Positions 7,240-15,732 of a stretch of 20,155 bases of DNA are shown piece by piece. The DNA is from an uncultured Clostridia bacterium (GTDB lineage Bacteria; Bacillota; Clostridia; Oscillospirales; Acutalibacteraceae): positions 1 to 20,155 of the forward strand of contig CAKZZS010000084.1 in NCBI GenBank assembly GCA_937884975.1, in the 5' to 3' direction. Made by a program: the position numbers and the translations under genes. Every line of letters starts with the position of its first letter. Within the stretch, counting starts at the first letter, position 1. The notes under the pieces were generated by a model. The model was not told where the DNA came from and made no database searches. It saw only the letters and a program-made list of their open reading frames with translations.

Positions 7240-8406
7240 ATGGCTGATAAGAGAAAAGTAATCGATTCCAAGGTAACATACGGCAAGGACGATATTGTTG
7301 TCGGGGATGAAAAGGTCAAAAAAACAAAAAAACGCAGTAATCAGGACGGGAAGGGCAAAAAGAAAAATGTTAAGAAAAGAGTGCTTATCACTCTTGCGGT
7401 TTTAGTTTGCCTTCTTATTACTTCCTATCTGCTTTTCGCATTTGCGAATTTCTATCCGTTCAGCCAGTTGAGGGAGATTTATATTGAAACCGCAATGACA
7501 ACCGACGAGCATCACTGGCTTGCGGAATGGTTTTTCCCTCAGAGCGTTATAGATAAGGTAATGAAAAAGCAGGTTGACCCGTTAAGCGAGGTCAATGAAG
7601 CTGACGTAGATATCGCAGCCGAGGAAGGGGTAAAGGACATACTCGGTCAGAAGGACCTTAAGGTCGGCGACCTTGACTACGCAGGTAATGAAATTCTCAT
7701 AAACGATATTGAACAGGGCATTATGGTTTCAAAGGTTACCGGAGAGGGCTACGTAGGTAAAATAATGCTCATTGACGATCCGTCAAGAGTTTACCTTGCG
7801 GTTTCACCCTACTGGGGGTCAAAGGGACTCTTTATGGTGGATATGCTCGCTCACTATGACGCTATTGCAGGCATAAATGCTTCCGGCTTTAAGGATCCGG
7901 GCGGTCACGGAACAGGCGAACAGGCAAATTCCGGTTGCCGTTCCCAGGGTGAAAACTGGGGTTCCTACAGATACGACCAGTTAACCTTCGGCTTTAATGA
8001 CGAAAACAAGCTCATCCTCGGTATGATTCCTCCTGAAGAGTGGGATGACTATAAGCTGCGTGACTGCTGTCAGTTCGGTCCGGCTCTTGTTGTTGACGGT
8101 GAACAGAAGGTATTTGATTCCGCAGGCTACGGACTCCATCCGAGAAGCGTAATCGGTCAGCGCGAGGACGGCGTTGTAATGCTTCTTATCGTTGACGGAC
8201 GTCAGGTTGGCTATTCGCTCGGCGCGACGGTAGGCGAGTGCGCAAAGATAATGGTTGATTATAAGGCGGTTTCGGCGGCTGCAAATGACGGCGGCTCTTC
8301 GGCAGTGCTTGGCTATAACGGCGAGATTATTACAATTCCGTCAACCAAAAGCGGACGTACAACCGGCAGATACCTTCCGAATGCGTGGCTTGTAAAGAGA
8401 AAATAG
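7240..8406 (+). CDS. Membrane-anchored phosphodiester glycosidase (NAGPA-domain) family protein
   Basis: The 388-residue protein has a long, very basic cytoplasmic N-terminus (many Lys up to about residue 47), one transmembrane segment (about 47-69, LITLAVLVCLLITSYLLFAF) and a large extracellular part. The C-terminal half carries features of the phosphodiester glycosidase (NAGPA, PF09992) fold: GINASGFKDPGG, a segment with DGRQVGYSLGATVGE, and AANDGGSSAVLGYNG. Members are thought to act on sugar phosphodiester linkages in envelope polymers; the substrate here is unknown. The ATG at 7240 is preferred because GAGG is eight bases before it; a TTG seven codons upstream lacks a ribosome site. It has its own promoter and terminator. 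Confidence 0.85.
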   Translation: MADKRKVIDSKVTYGKDDIVVGDEKVKKTKKRSNQDGKGKKKNVKKRVLITLAVLVCLLITSYLLFAFANFYPFSQLREIYIETAMTTDEHHWLAEWFFPQSVIDKVMKKQVDPLSEVNEADVDIAAEEGVKDILGQKDLKVGDLDYAGNEILINDIEQGIMVSKVTGEGYVGKIMLIDDPSRVYLAVSPYWGSKGLFMVDMLAHYDAIAGINASGFKDPGGHGTGEQANSGCRSQGENWGSYRYDQLTFGFNDENKLILGMIPPEEWDDYKLRDCCQFGPALVVDGEQKVFDSAGYGLHPRSVIGQREDGVVMLLIVDGRQVGYSLGATVGECAKIMVDYKAVSAAANDGGSSAVLGYNGEIITIPSTKSGRTTGRYLPNAWLVKRK

Positions 8407-8444
8407 TATATAATAATATAATAATTATAATAGTATATAAATGA

Positions 8445-8476
8445 ATGCTGTGCGTCTGTTCGCACAGCATTTTTTT
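8445..8476 (+). terminator. Terminator of the phosphodiester glycosidase-domain gene
   Basis: A perfect 10-bp stem ATGCTGTGCG/CGCACAGCAT (8445-8454 with 8461-8470) with a 6-base loop is followed by six T. Confidence 0.93.
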
Positions 8477-8727
8477 GACCGAAAAAACATAAAATCAGGC
8501 AAAGTGGGGAAAGTTCATCGATTTTAAGGCTTAATTTTGCAATTTTGAGTCAAAAAATGCCCCAAAATCCCATAAAAGTGGATTTTTAGGTTTTTCACAA
8601 AAATTCACTTTAACACTCTAAAGTAAAAAATCGATAAAAATCGAAAACACACAAGATATAGTGGATTTTGACAATGCCAAGCCATACGATTTATGCAATT
8701 TTAACAAAAAGTGTGTAAAAAAGGAAT
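8477..8727. other. A/T-rich intergenic stretch without a recognisable gene
   Basis: No open frame with a ribosome site is seen on either strand. Small features are ATCGATTTT (8517-8525) with its inverted copy AAAATCGAT (8627-8635), and two occurrences of AGTGGATTTT (about 8577 and 8660). None is strong enough to name a function. No DnaA-box cluster or riboswitch fold was recognised. Confidence 0.5.
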
Positions 8728-8756
8728 TTGACATTCATTAAAAGCGTAACTATAAT
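8728..8756 (+). promoter_or_regulatory. Perfect-consensus sigma-A promoter
   Basis: TTGACA (8728-8733), exactly 17 bases, TATAAT (8751-8756): both hexamers match consensus. The predicted start gives a leader of roughly 85-90 bases before the G5/3D gene, suggesting strong expression. Confidence 0.88.
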
Positions 8757-8851
8757 TACCGCATATCAAGAAGCGAGATAAAGGTATCCGCGTTTTATTC
8801 TAAATGAATTCGCAAAAAACACTTGACGGATACTTAATAAGGAGCAGAATG

Positions 8852-10096
8852 ATGATTAGAAAAATAAAGGGCAAAACGCTTGCGTTTAAGCTTCGCGCTT
8901 TGGCGGTAATTCTTGTACTGCTTATAGTTGCGCTTACCGTAACAGCATTTGCCGCAACTGCAGCCAGCATATATACGGTTGATATATATGAAAACGGCGC
9001 AGTTACCAGGGTTGAAACCTCAAAACAGGATGCCGAGTCAATTCTCAAGGGTATGAGAATTGAGGTAGGCGAAAACGATAAACTTGATTTATCCGGCTTT
9101 ACTGTCGGTCAGGCAAGCTCAATTGTTATTTACCGCAGCGCGGACGTTTGCCTTACCACAACCGACGGAAAAACCGTTGAAACCGCATTTGCCGGCACTG
9201 TCGGCGACTTGCTTGAAAGCAGGTCCGTTAAGGTGCTTGAGGACGACGAAATCAACTATCCCGATTATACGGTTCTTACCGAGGGGATGAAGGTTGTTGT
9301 TCAAAAGGCAAACCTTGTCACCGTTTATTCCGACGGCGAGGAAAAGGATTTGAGAGTCGGCTTTGTAACAGTCGGCGAGGCTGTTGAGCAGGCAGGCGTA
9401 ACTCTTGGCGAGGATGACGTTATTTCACCCTCCGCCGATACTGCCGTTGAGGACGGAATGGTTATTTCTGTCGGCAGGGTGGAAATTGAAGAAAGAACAG
9501 AAACCGAGGTTATCGACTACACTACGACGACCAAGGAATCGAGCGCGTTTTTAACGGGCACAAGACAGGTTACTTCCGCCGGAAAAGACGGCGAAAAGCA
9601 GGTAACCTATGTTGACAGATATGTTGACGGCGAGCTTGTTGAAAGCACGGTTAAGGAAGAAAAGGTTTTAAAAGAACCCGTAAATGAGGTTATTACAGTC
9701 GGCACAAGAGCCGTTTCAACCTCGTTTGCTTCGGGCAGCGCGATTTCGGAGCTTTCCGTTCCCGCGTCGCTTCAGCTTGAAAACGGAGTTCCCGTAAGCT
9801 ATAAATCAGTTGTAACGGGCAAGGCGGCTTCCTATACCGCTTCCGCAGGCGCAGGCACGGCGAGCGGCAGAAAGGTAAAACCCGGCTATATCGCGGTTGA
9901 CCCCGAGCAGTTCCCCTACGGCACGGAGCTTTATATTGTTGCAACCGACGGCACGGTCTACGGCTATGCAATTGCGGCTGATACGGGCGGATTTGTCCAT
10001 AACGGCAGCGGCTTTACGGTTGACCTGTTTATGAACTCGTATGAAGAGTGTATGAAATGGGGCGCAAGAGACGTCATCATTTACGTTCTCAATTAA
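8852..10096 (+). CDS. DUF348-G5-3D domain cell-wall protein (YabE/Rpf-like)
   Basis: A probable exported, membrane-anchored peptidoglycan-active protein of 414 residues. Residues 15-37 form a hydrophobic signal or anchor segment. Repeated DUF348 ubiquitin-like units follow (about 40-90, 95-150 and 153-212, each opening with VYxxG/IYR-type strands), then a G5 domain (about 210-286, with GTRQVTSAGKDGEKQVTY) and a C-terminal 3D domain (about 340-414). The 3D aspartates are visible as Asp350 (IAVDPEQFPYG), Asp377 (AADTGG) and Asp391 (TVDLFM). 3D domains share a fold with MltA lytic transglycosylases. The start is ATG 8852, seven bases after AAGGAG; ATG 8849 is adjacent, and an ATG at 8804 has no ribosome site. 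Single-gene unit. Confidence 0.87.
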   Translation: MIRKIKGKTLAFKLRALAVILVLLIVALTVTAFAATAASIYTVDIYENGAVTRVETSKQDAESILKGMRIEVGENDKLDLSGFTVGQASSIVIYRSADVCLTTTDGKTVETAFAGTVGDLLESRSVKVLEDDEINYPDYTVLTEGMKVVVQKANLVTVYSDGEEKDLRVGFVTVGEAVEQAGVTLGEDDVISPSADTAVEDGMVISVGRVEIEERTETEVIDYTTTTKESSAFLTGTRQVTSAGKDGEKQVTYVDRYVDGELVESTVKEEKVLKEPVNEVITVGTRAVSTSFASGSAISELSVPASLQLENGVPVSYKSVVTGKAASYTASAGAGTASGRKVKPGYIAVDPEQFPYGTELYIVATDGTVYGYAIAADTGGFVHNGSGFTVDLFMNSYEECMKWGARDVIIYVLN

Positions 10097-10115
10097 ATAA
10101 TACGCAATTTTACAG

Positions 10116-10153
10116 ACCTGAAATCAAACGGTTTCAGGTTTGTTTTTTGTTTT
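10116..10153 (+). terminator. Terminator of the G5/3D gene
   Basis: ACCTGAAA (10116-10123) and TTTCAGGT (10132-10139) form a perfect 8-bp stem with an 8-base loop, followed by TGTTTTTTGTTTT. Confidence 0.9.
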
Positions 10154-10170
10154 ATAAATGCTTTTTAATC

Positions 10171-10440
10171 CGTAGGGGACGGCGTATGGGAGTGAAATAA
10201 ATTCTTGCGAATTTGTGAAATGTTGATAAACAACGTGAAGTACGTTTTAAAAGAAAACGCGTGAAGTATTCCTGCGGAACGTTAAATTGTCATTCTGAGC
10301 GAAGCGAAGAATCTTAACCGATTCGTAGGGGACGGGTCCCCCGTCCCGAATAAAAAGATGTAATCCCGTGGGTCGGGAAACCCGACCCCTACGTTATGAG
10401 GATGATTATTAAACTGTTCGTAGGGGACGGCCTCCCGGAC
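10171..10440. repeat. Cluster of CGTAGGGGACGG-type palindromic repeats
   Basis: No gene is seen in this roughly 350-base gap. CGTAGGGGACGG occurs at 10171, 10324 and about 10419. The central copy opens a composite inverted element: CGTAGGGG (10324-10331) faces CCCCTACG (10386-10393), and between them lie GACGGG/CCCGTC (10331-10345) and GGGTCGGG/CCCGACCC (10370-10388). Just upstream, GTCATTCTGAGCGAAGCGAA begins at 10289, and short CGTGAAGTA-type words occur at 10234 and 10259. Related sequence exists at 3680-3800. Confidence 0.75.
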
Positions 10441-10495
10441 TTCCCGTTGCCCCAAAAAAATATTAAAAAATCGGTAAAATATTTGTTTTATACTG

Positions 10496-10524
10496 TTGTT
10501 ATAATTGTTTTTTTGTGATAAAAT
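10496..10524 (+). promoter_or_regulatory. Promoter of the MBOAT-GH29-fruK operon
   Basis: TTGTTA (10496-10501), 17-base spacer, TAAAAT (10519-10524) with an extended TGA directly before it. It lies about 30 bases before the first gene. Confidence 0.55.
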
Positions 10525-10555
10525 AAATTGATTATGAGTAATTGGAGTGGTGAAC

Positions 10556-11971
10556 TTGGTATTTTCAAGTCCTGCATTTTTATATATCTTTTTGCCTGTT
10601 TGTCTGGTTCTTTATAACCTGAGTAAAAACGTGACGTATAAGAACACTGTTCTTCTTATTATGTCTCTGGCATTTTACGCTTACGGCGAGCCGAAATGGA
10701 TTCTCATTATGCTTGCCACCGTTACGGTTGACTACGTTTCAGGCGTTCTTATCGACAAATTCAGGGGACGGCCGCTTTCAAAGGCTGTGCTTATATTGGC
10801 AACGGCTATCACTTTAGGTTTCCTCGCGGTTTTCAAATACGCAAATCTTTTTATTACAAGCGTAAATGGTATCTTTAATTCCCAGCTCGGACTTTTGTCA
10901 ATAGGTCTTCCTATCGGCATTTCGTTTTACACGTTCCAGGCTCTTACATACGTTATCGACGTCTATCGCGGCGACACGAGAGTTCAGTATAATTTCTCGA
11001 AGCTGCTGCTTTACGTTTCGCTCTTCCCCCAGCTTATCGCAGGACCTATTGTCCGCTATGTTGACGTTGAAAACGAGCTTAATTATAGGGTAGTTAAGCT
11101 TGACGATTTTGCGTCGGGCGTTATTCGCTTTACCGCAGGACTTACAAAAAAAGCGGTGTTTGCTAATATTGCCGGAATGCTTTGCAAAAAGCTTATAGAT
11201 AATGATTTAAGCGGCGTGAGCACGCTTGGAATGTGGATAGGCATTGCGGCGTTCGCTTTACAGATTTACTTTGATTTTTCGGCTTATTCCGATATGGCGA
11301 TAGGCCTCGGCTACATGCTCGGCTTTAGGTTCAGGGAGAATTTCAACTACCCCTATATCGCAACCTCTGTCAGCGATTTCTGGCGCAGATGGCACATAAG
11401 CCTTACGCAGTTTTTCAGAGAATATGTCTACATTCCTTTGGGCGGCAACCGTTCCAATTTTGTAAGGAATATGCTTATTGTCTGGCTTCTTACGGGCTTC
11501 TGGCACGGCGCGAGCTGGAACTATCTTTTGTGGGGAATGTACTACTTTGTATTCCTTATGATAGAAAGGGTATTCCTCGGCGATGTACTCAAAAAGCTTC
11601 CTAAATTCATCGGCTGGATTTATTCGATGGCGGTTGTGCTTGTCGGCTGGGTATTCTTCTACTTTGAGGACGCCGTAAAGCTGAAATATGCGTTAAGCAT
11701 TATGTTCGGCGTTGTCAGACACGGCGTTATTGACACGGTTGAAAAGACGGTTGTTATTAACTATCTTCCCTTTATAATTATCGGTCTTATCGCGTGCCTT
11801 CCCGTTTCAAGGCTTGTTAAAAACGCGCTTGAAAGGTTTTCCGAAAAGGGAAAGGGCGCAAGGGTGGTTACGGATATTCTTTGCGCAGCCTTTGTTGCGT
11901 TTAACCTGTTTATAAGTACGGCGGCTCTTATCGGCTCAAGCTATAATCCGTTTTTGTACTTCAGGTTTTAA
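10556..11971 (+). CDS. MBOAT family O-acyltransferase (AlgI-like)
   Basis: A polytopic membrane O-acyltransferase of about 471 residues that, by family, moves acyl groups (often acetyl) across the membrane onto an extracellular polysaccharide. The core MBOAT motifs are plain: SDFWRRWHISLTQFFREYVY with His280 and GFWHGASWN with the invariant His317, plus many hydrophobic helices. I choose TTG at 10556 because it gives the typical family start MVFSSPAFLYIFLP and stands eight bases after GGAG; the GTG at 10547 overlaps that ribosome site. First gene of a five-gene operon. A DHHW/AlgJ-like partner follows, as usual for this family, but it is truncated. The acyl donor and acceptor glycan are unknown. 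Confidence 0.92.
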   Translation: MVFSSPAFLYIFLPVCLVLYNLSKNVTYKNTVLLIMSLAFYAYGEPKWILIMLATVTVDYVSGVLIDKFRGRPLSKAVLILATAITLGFLAVFKYANLFITSVNGIFNSQLGLLSIGLPIGISFYTFQALTYVIDVYRGDTRVQYNFSKLLLYVSLFPQLIAGPIVRYVDVENELNYRVVKLDDFASGVIRFTAGLTKKAVFANIAGMLCKKLIDNDLSGVSTLGMWIGIAAFALQIYFDFSAYSDMAIGLGYMLGFRFRENFNYPYIATSVSDFWRRWHISLTQFFREYVYIPLGGNRSNFVRNMLIVWLLTGFWHGASWNYLLWGMYYFVFLMIERVFLGDVLKKLPKFIGWIYSMAVVLVGWVFFYFEDAVKLKYALSIMFGVVRHGVIDTVEKTVVINYLPFIIIGLIACLPVSRLVKNALERFSEKGKGARVVTDILCAAFVAFNLFISTAALIGSSYNPFLYFRF

Positions 11972-11983
11972 GGAGGGGCGCGT

Positions 11984-12361
11984 ATGAAAGATAAGAAAAC
12001 CTATAAGCCCCTTAAGACAAAAACGCGGACAGGCTCGGTTATAGTCGCGCTGCTTCTTATTGTTCCCATAGTCTTTTTCTGCGTTTTCAGTTTTATTGAC
12101 AAGGACAAGGATATTTCAAAGGATGAAAACAGGGCGCTCAAGCAAAAGCCGCAGTTTTCCGTTTCGGCTCTGTTTAACGGCAAACTGACCGAGGAGTTTA
12201 ACGCCTATTATTCGGACCAGTTTCCGTTTCGCGATTTCTTTGTATCGGTAAACCTTAAGGTAAATAAACTGCTTACCCAGTACGGCGGCAAGGACGATAT
12301 AGTCATTGTCAACGGCGCAGGAAGCGACGATTTCCAGGGGGAGGCAGCGGACAATGGGTGA
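11984..12361 (+). pseudogene. Truncated DHHW/AlgJ-like protein (N-terminal part only)
   Basis: The 125-residue frame has a basic start, one transmembrane segment (about 18-38, VIVALLLIVPIVFFCVFSFI) and then DENRALKQKPQFS and FNAYYSDQFPFRDFF, the characteristic N-terminal region of DHHW/AlgX-AlgJ-like partners of MBOAT acyltransferases. Full-length relatives run to roughly 350-400 residues with an SGNH-type catalytic domain; here the frame stops soon after KDDIVIVNGAG and nothing downstream in any frame continues it. A good AGGAGGGG ribosome site precedes the ATG, so the short protein is probably still made. Its end overlaps the fucosidase start by eight bases. It may be a remnant left by a deletion, or a short membrane partner still in use. 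Confidence 0.7.
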
Positions 12362-13772
12362 CGAATGGATAAAGGCGTCTGCGGTTGTTCCGTCAAAAAG
12401 ACAGCTCAACTGGCAAAAGACGGAGTTTTATGCCTTCTGTCATTTCGGTATGAACACCTTTACCGACCGCGAGTGGGGCGACGGAACCGATTCGCCCGAG
12501 CTTTTTAATCCCACCGATTTTGACGCTGACCAGTGGGTTTCGGCGCTTAAAAACGGCGGAATGAGGGGGCTTGTGCTCACATGTAAGCACCACGACGGCT
12601 TTTGCCTGTGGCAGAGTAAGTACACCGATTACAGCGTGAAAAACAGCCCGTACAAAAACGGCGAGGGCGATATCGTTAAAGAGGTTTCCGACGCCTGCAG
12701 AAAACAGAATTTTAAATTCGGAATTTATGTTTCGCCCTGGGATAGGCACGAAAAAACCTATGGCACGGGAGCGGCGTATAATATATATTTCAAAAATCAG
12801 CTTGAAGAGCTGCTTACAAATTACGGAGAGCTTTTCTGCGTGTGGTTTGACGGAGCGTGCGGCGAGGGTGAAAACGGCAAAAAGCAGGAATATGACTGGC
12901 AGGGTTATTACTCTCTTATCCGTCGGCTTCAGCCCGATGCGGTTATAAGTATTTCCGGACCCGATGTACGCTGGTGCGGAAATGAGGCAGGCGTCTGCCG
13001 AAAGAGCGAGTGGAGCGTTGTCCCGTCCGAGTTTTGTTCAAACCTCTATATTGCGGAGCATTCCCAGAAATCGGACAAAAAACCGCCCGAAAAAAAGGAA
13101 ATGACGCTTGACCTCGGCTCGAGAAAAGCCATTAAGGGTAAAAATGACTTTATCTGGTATCCTGCGGAGGTTGACGTTTCAATAAGACCGGGTTGGTTCT
13201 ACCACGAGAACGAGGACTATAAGCTTAAAAGCATTAAAAAGCTTGAGGAGATTTATTTTAATTCCGTCGGAGCTAATGCAAACCTTATTCTCAACGTTCC
13301 GCCTGACACAACGGGAAAGATAAATCAAATTGACGCTTTAGAGCTGGACTCCCTGCGGCGCAGAATTGAAAAGGAATTTTATTATTGCCGCAGTGAAAAT
13401 GCCCACGCCTTCGCTTCGAGCGAAAAGGACTCTTCCCACGCGGTCAAGAACATCTTTTCTGATGACGACTCCTTCTGGCAGAGCGAGTCCGATGACGAAA
13501 AGCCCGAAATCATAATTGACCTTGACGGGCAGAAGGTGTTTGATAAAATCGTGCTGATGGAAAATATTGCAACGGGTCAGCAGGTTGAAAAATTCACCGT
13601 TTTTTATGACAGGGGCGGCAAGTGGAAAAAAATTGTAAAATCAACGGTTATCGGTTATAAAAGGATTTGCCGTTTCAGTGCGGTCAAGTCCTCAAAAATA
13701 AAAATCCGTTTTGATTTGTGCCGCGGCAAAGCCACTCTTTTAAGCGCGCAGATTTATCAGTCAAAGGATTAA
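12354..13772 (+). CDS. GH29 alpha-L-fucosidase with C-terminal discoidin-like domain
   Basis: A retaining alpha-L-fucosidase of 472 residues that would remove fucose from glycans. GH29 landmarks are FCHFGMNTFTDREW (His30), the CKHHDGFCLW motif (His79-His80), and VWFDGACGEG with the nucleophile Asp166. The last 125 residues (about 346-472) look like an F5/8-type or CBM32-like beta-sandwich (AVKNIFSDDDSFWQS, IIIDLDGQKVFDKIVL). There is no signal peptide, so it probably acts in the cytoplasm on imported oligosaccharides. The start at ATG 12354 is set by GGGGGAGG nine bases upstream; it overlaps the truncated DHHW gene and is likely translationally coupled. The acid/base residue cannot be placed with certainty, and linkage preference is unknown. 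Confidence 0.9.
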   Translation: MGDEWIKASAVVPSKRQLNWQKTEFYAFCHFGMNTFTDREWGDGTDSPELFNPTDFDADQWVSALKNGGMRGLVLTCKHHDGFCLWQSKYTDYSVKNSPYKNGEGDIVKEVSDACRKQNFKFGIYVSPWDRHEKTYGTGAAYNIYFKNQLEELLTNYGELFCVWFDGACGEGENGKKQEYDWQGYYSLIRRLQPDAVISISGPDVRWCGNEAGVCRKSEWSVVPSEFCSNLYIAEHSQKSDKKPPEKKEMTLDLGSRKAIKGKNDFIWYPAEVDVSIRPGWFYHENEDYKLKSIKKLEEIYFNSVGANANLILNVPPDTTGKINQIDALELDSLRRRIEKEFYYCRSENAHAFASSEKDSSHAVKNIFSDDDSFWQSESDDEKPEIIIDLDGQKVFDKIVLMENIATGQQVEKFTVFYDRGGKWKKIVKSTVIGYKRICRFSAVKSSKIKIRFDLCRGKATLLSAQIYQSKD

Positions 13773-13809
13773 ATAAAATTTTTATAAATATTACCTTGGA
13801 GGGTTACTT

Positions 13810-14766
13810 ATGGCAGCAAATTTTGAACATTTATTTGTCGCGTCCGAAAATGACGGACTCCAGCTCGGCGTTGAAATCTGTACGCCGAAAAAGAAAAAGG
13901 TTATCGGCGCAATTCAGCTTATTCACGGTATGTGCGAGCATAAGGAAAGATATTTCCATATGTGCGAATATTTTGCCGAAAAGGGCTATGCAACAATTAT
14001 CCACGACCATCGCGGCCACGGTGAGAGCGTAAAAAGCCCCGACGATCTGGGCTATTTCTATGAGGACGGCTTCAACGGTATGATAGATGACGCTCATCAG
14101 ATTACTCTTCTTATGAAGGAAAGGTACCCGGATGTTCCGTTCTTCCTTTTCGGTCACAGCATGGGTTCGCTTATTGTAAGAAGCTATCTTAAGAGATATG
14201 ACTATGAGCTTGACGGACTTTTCATCTGCGGCTGCGTTGCAAATCCCGTTGTTACTCCTGCTGTTAAGCAGGGAATTAAGTATATGATAAAGGCGAAGGG
14301 TGACCACCACAGACCCGAAAAGATTACGGGACTTGGCATCGATTTCTTTAACCTTCGGTATGACAACGTTACGGGCAGTAACGAGTGGATTTGCGCAAAC
14401 CCCGAAACCCGTGAAAAGCAGGCAAAGGATCCGCTTTGCAATTTCACCTTCACTCTTAACGGCTATGATACGCTTATGAAGCTTGTCTCCTACGTTTATT
14501 CACGCCGCGGCTGGAAATTGAAGAACCCAACTCTTCCCATCTGCTTCATTTCGGGCAGGGATGACCCCTGTATGGTTACAAGAGGAAGGTTTATTGACGC
14601 TGTAAGCCAGCTTCAGCTTGACGGCTACGAAAACGTTTCGTACCGTCTGTATCCCGGTATGCGTCACGAGCTTATGAATGAAAAGGACTGCAACAGGGTA
14701 TTTGACGATATGCTTGAAAAAATAGACGTCTGGACTTATGCCAAAAAGATAAAGGAAGCTAAATAA
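13810..14766 (+). CDS. Alpha/beta hydrolase (monoglyceride lipase/lysophospholipase-like)
   Basis: A 318-residue serine hydrolase of the PldB/monoacylglycerol lipase type (Hydrolase_4). Visible motifs are the oxyanion region LIHGMCEHKERY (38-49), HDHRGHGES (65-73), the nucleophile elbow GHSMGS with Ser117, the acid in SGRDDP (Asp251 or 252) and His286 in PGMRHE. No signal peptide is seen, so it acts in the cytoplasm; the substrate is likely an ester or acylglycerol but is not determined. TTGGAGGG precedes the ATG. It is the fourth gene of the operon, 37 bases after the fucosidase and 7 bases before fruK. Confidence 0.9.
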   Translation: MAANFEHLFVASENDGLQLGVEICTPKKKKVIGAIQLIHGMCEHKERYFHMCEYFAEKGYATIIHDHRGHGESVKSPDDLGYFYEDGFNGMIDDAHQITLLMKERYPDVPFFLFGHSMGSLIVRSYLKRYDYELDGLFICGCVANPVVTPAVKQGIKYMIKAKGDHHRPEKITGLGIDFFNLRYDNVTGSNEWICANPETREKQAKDPLCNFTFTLNGYDTLMKLVSYVYSRRGWKLKNPTLPICFISGRDDPCMVTRGRFIDAVSQLQLDGYENVSYRLYPGMRHELMNEKDCNRVFDDMLEKIDVWTYAKKIKEAK

Positions 14767-14773
14767 TTAAGCT

Positions 14774-15670
14774 ATGATTTATACCGTCACGCTTAATCCT
14801 GCGGTGGATTATGTTGTTAAGGCAGAAAAAATAAAAAGCGGCGAAATTAACAGAACCTTTGACGAGCACATTTATATCGGCGGTAAAGGCATTAACGTTT
14901 CGCTTGTGTTAAAGCGGTTAGGCTACGAGTCGGTTGCCCTGGGCTTTACGGCAGGCTACACCGGTCAGCTCATAGAGGGCGAACTGCGAAAAAACGGAAT
15001 TCAGACCGATTTTGTAAGGGTGAAAAGCGGTTTTTCAAGAATAAATGTTAAGTTAACGACTGACACGCAAACCCAGCTTAACGGAAGCGGACCGCTCATA
15101 ACAAGAAATGAACTGCAGCTTCTTTATTCAAAGCTTGAAATTCTCTCAAGGGGTGACCTCGTTGTCCTTTCAGGCTCCGTTCCCGGCTCAATGCCGCAGA
15201 ACACCTATGAAAAGATACTTGAGTTTCTTTCGGGCAGGGGAGTGAACGCCGTGGTTGACGCCGAAGGGAAGCTGTTGACGAATACACTTAAATACAAGCC
15301 TTTTCTCATTAAGCCCAACCGTGAGGAATTGGAGGACATTTTCCAAAAGAAAATGCTTTCCGATGACGAAATTATTCTTTCTGCGTCAAGGCTTCAGAAA
15401 AAGGGAGCAAAAAACGTGCTCATTTCCCTTGACGAGGACGGCGCTCTGCTTCTTGACGAAACGGGGAAAATTCACCGTCAGGGAACAAGAAAGGGAACCG
15501 TCATAAATCCCGTCGGCGCGGGCGACTCAATGATAGCAGGCTTTCTTGCAGGGTACTTGAAGAAAAAGGACTTTGCATACGCGTTGAAGCTCGGAACTGC
15601 CGCAGGAACGGCAACCGCGTTTTCACGCTCGCTTGCTTCAAAATCAGCAATAGAAAAACAAATGCTTTAA
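14774..15670 (+). CDS. fruK: 1-phosphofructokinase (PfkB family)
   Basis: A 298-residue PfkB-family sugar kinase that by its best match converts fructose 1-phosphate to fructose 1,6-bisphosphate. It starts MIYTVTLNPAVDYVV, has the sugar-binding GGKGINVS (36-43), LSGSVPGSMP, KPNREEL, and the ATP-site GAGDSM with catalytic Asp251. Related enzymes (LacC, tagatose-6-phosphate kinase) share these motifs, and since no fruA/fruR is adjacent the substrate is not certain. The start lies 7 bases after the hydrolase gene; the nearest ribosome-like AAGGAAGC is 14 bases away, so coupled translation is likely. Last gene of the operon, closed by a terminator five bases on. Confidence 0.85.
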   Translation: MIYTVTLNPAVDYVVKAEKIKSGEINRTFDEHIYIGGKGINVSLVLKRLGYESVALGFTAGYTGQLIEGELRKNGIQTDFVRVKSGFSRINVKLTTDTQTQLNGSGPLITRNELQLLYSKLEILSRGDLVVLSGSVPGSMPQNTYEKILEFLSGRGVNAVVDAEGKLLTNTLKYKPFLIKPNREELEDIFQKKMLSDDEIILSASRLQKKGAKNVLISLDEDGALLLDETGKIHRQGTRKGTVINPVGAGDSMIAGFLAGYLKKKDFAYALKLGTAAGTATAFSRSLASKSAIEKQML

Positions 15671-15708
15671 AAAAGGCGGTTGAGATAAAAACTCAACCAC
15701 CTTTTTTT
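15671..15708. terminator. Bidirectional terminator between fruK and the zinc-ribbon gene
   Basis: GG-C-GGTTGAG (15675-15684) faces CTCAACC-A-CC (15692-15701), flanked by A-run left and T-run right. The lone mismatch on the + strand becomes a U-G pair in the - strand RNA. It serves two convergent genes. Confidence 0.88.
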
Positions 15709-15732
15709 CTGTATCTTCAAAGCAGGATTTGT

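Noticed and set aside
8477..8727. Replication origin or riboswitch in the A/T-rich leader before the G5/3D gene
   Set aside because: No cluster of DnaA boxes, no dnaA/dnaN neighbours and no conserved riboswitch core were recognised; only short A/T-rich repeats are present.
8804..8851. Longer start of the G5/3D protein at ATG 8804
   Set aside because: There is no ribosome site before 8804, while AAGGAG stands seven bases before ATG 8852, where a typical basic plus hydrophobic signal region begins.
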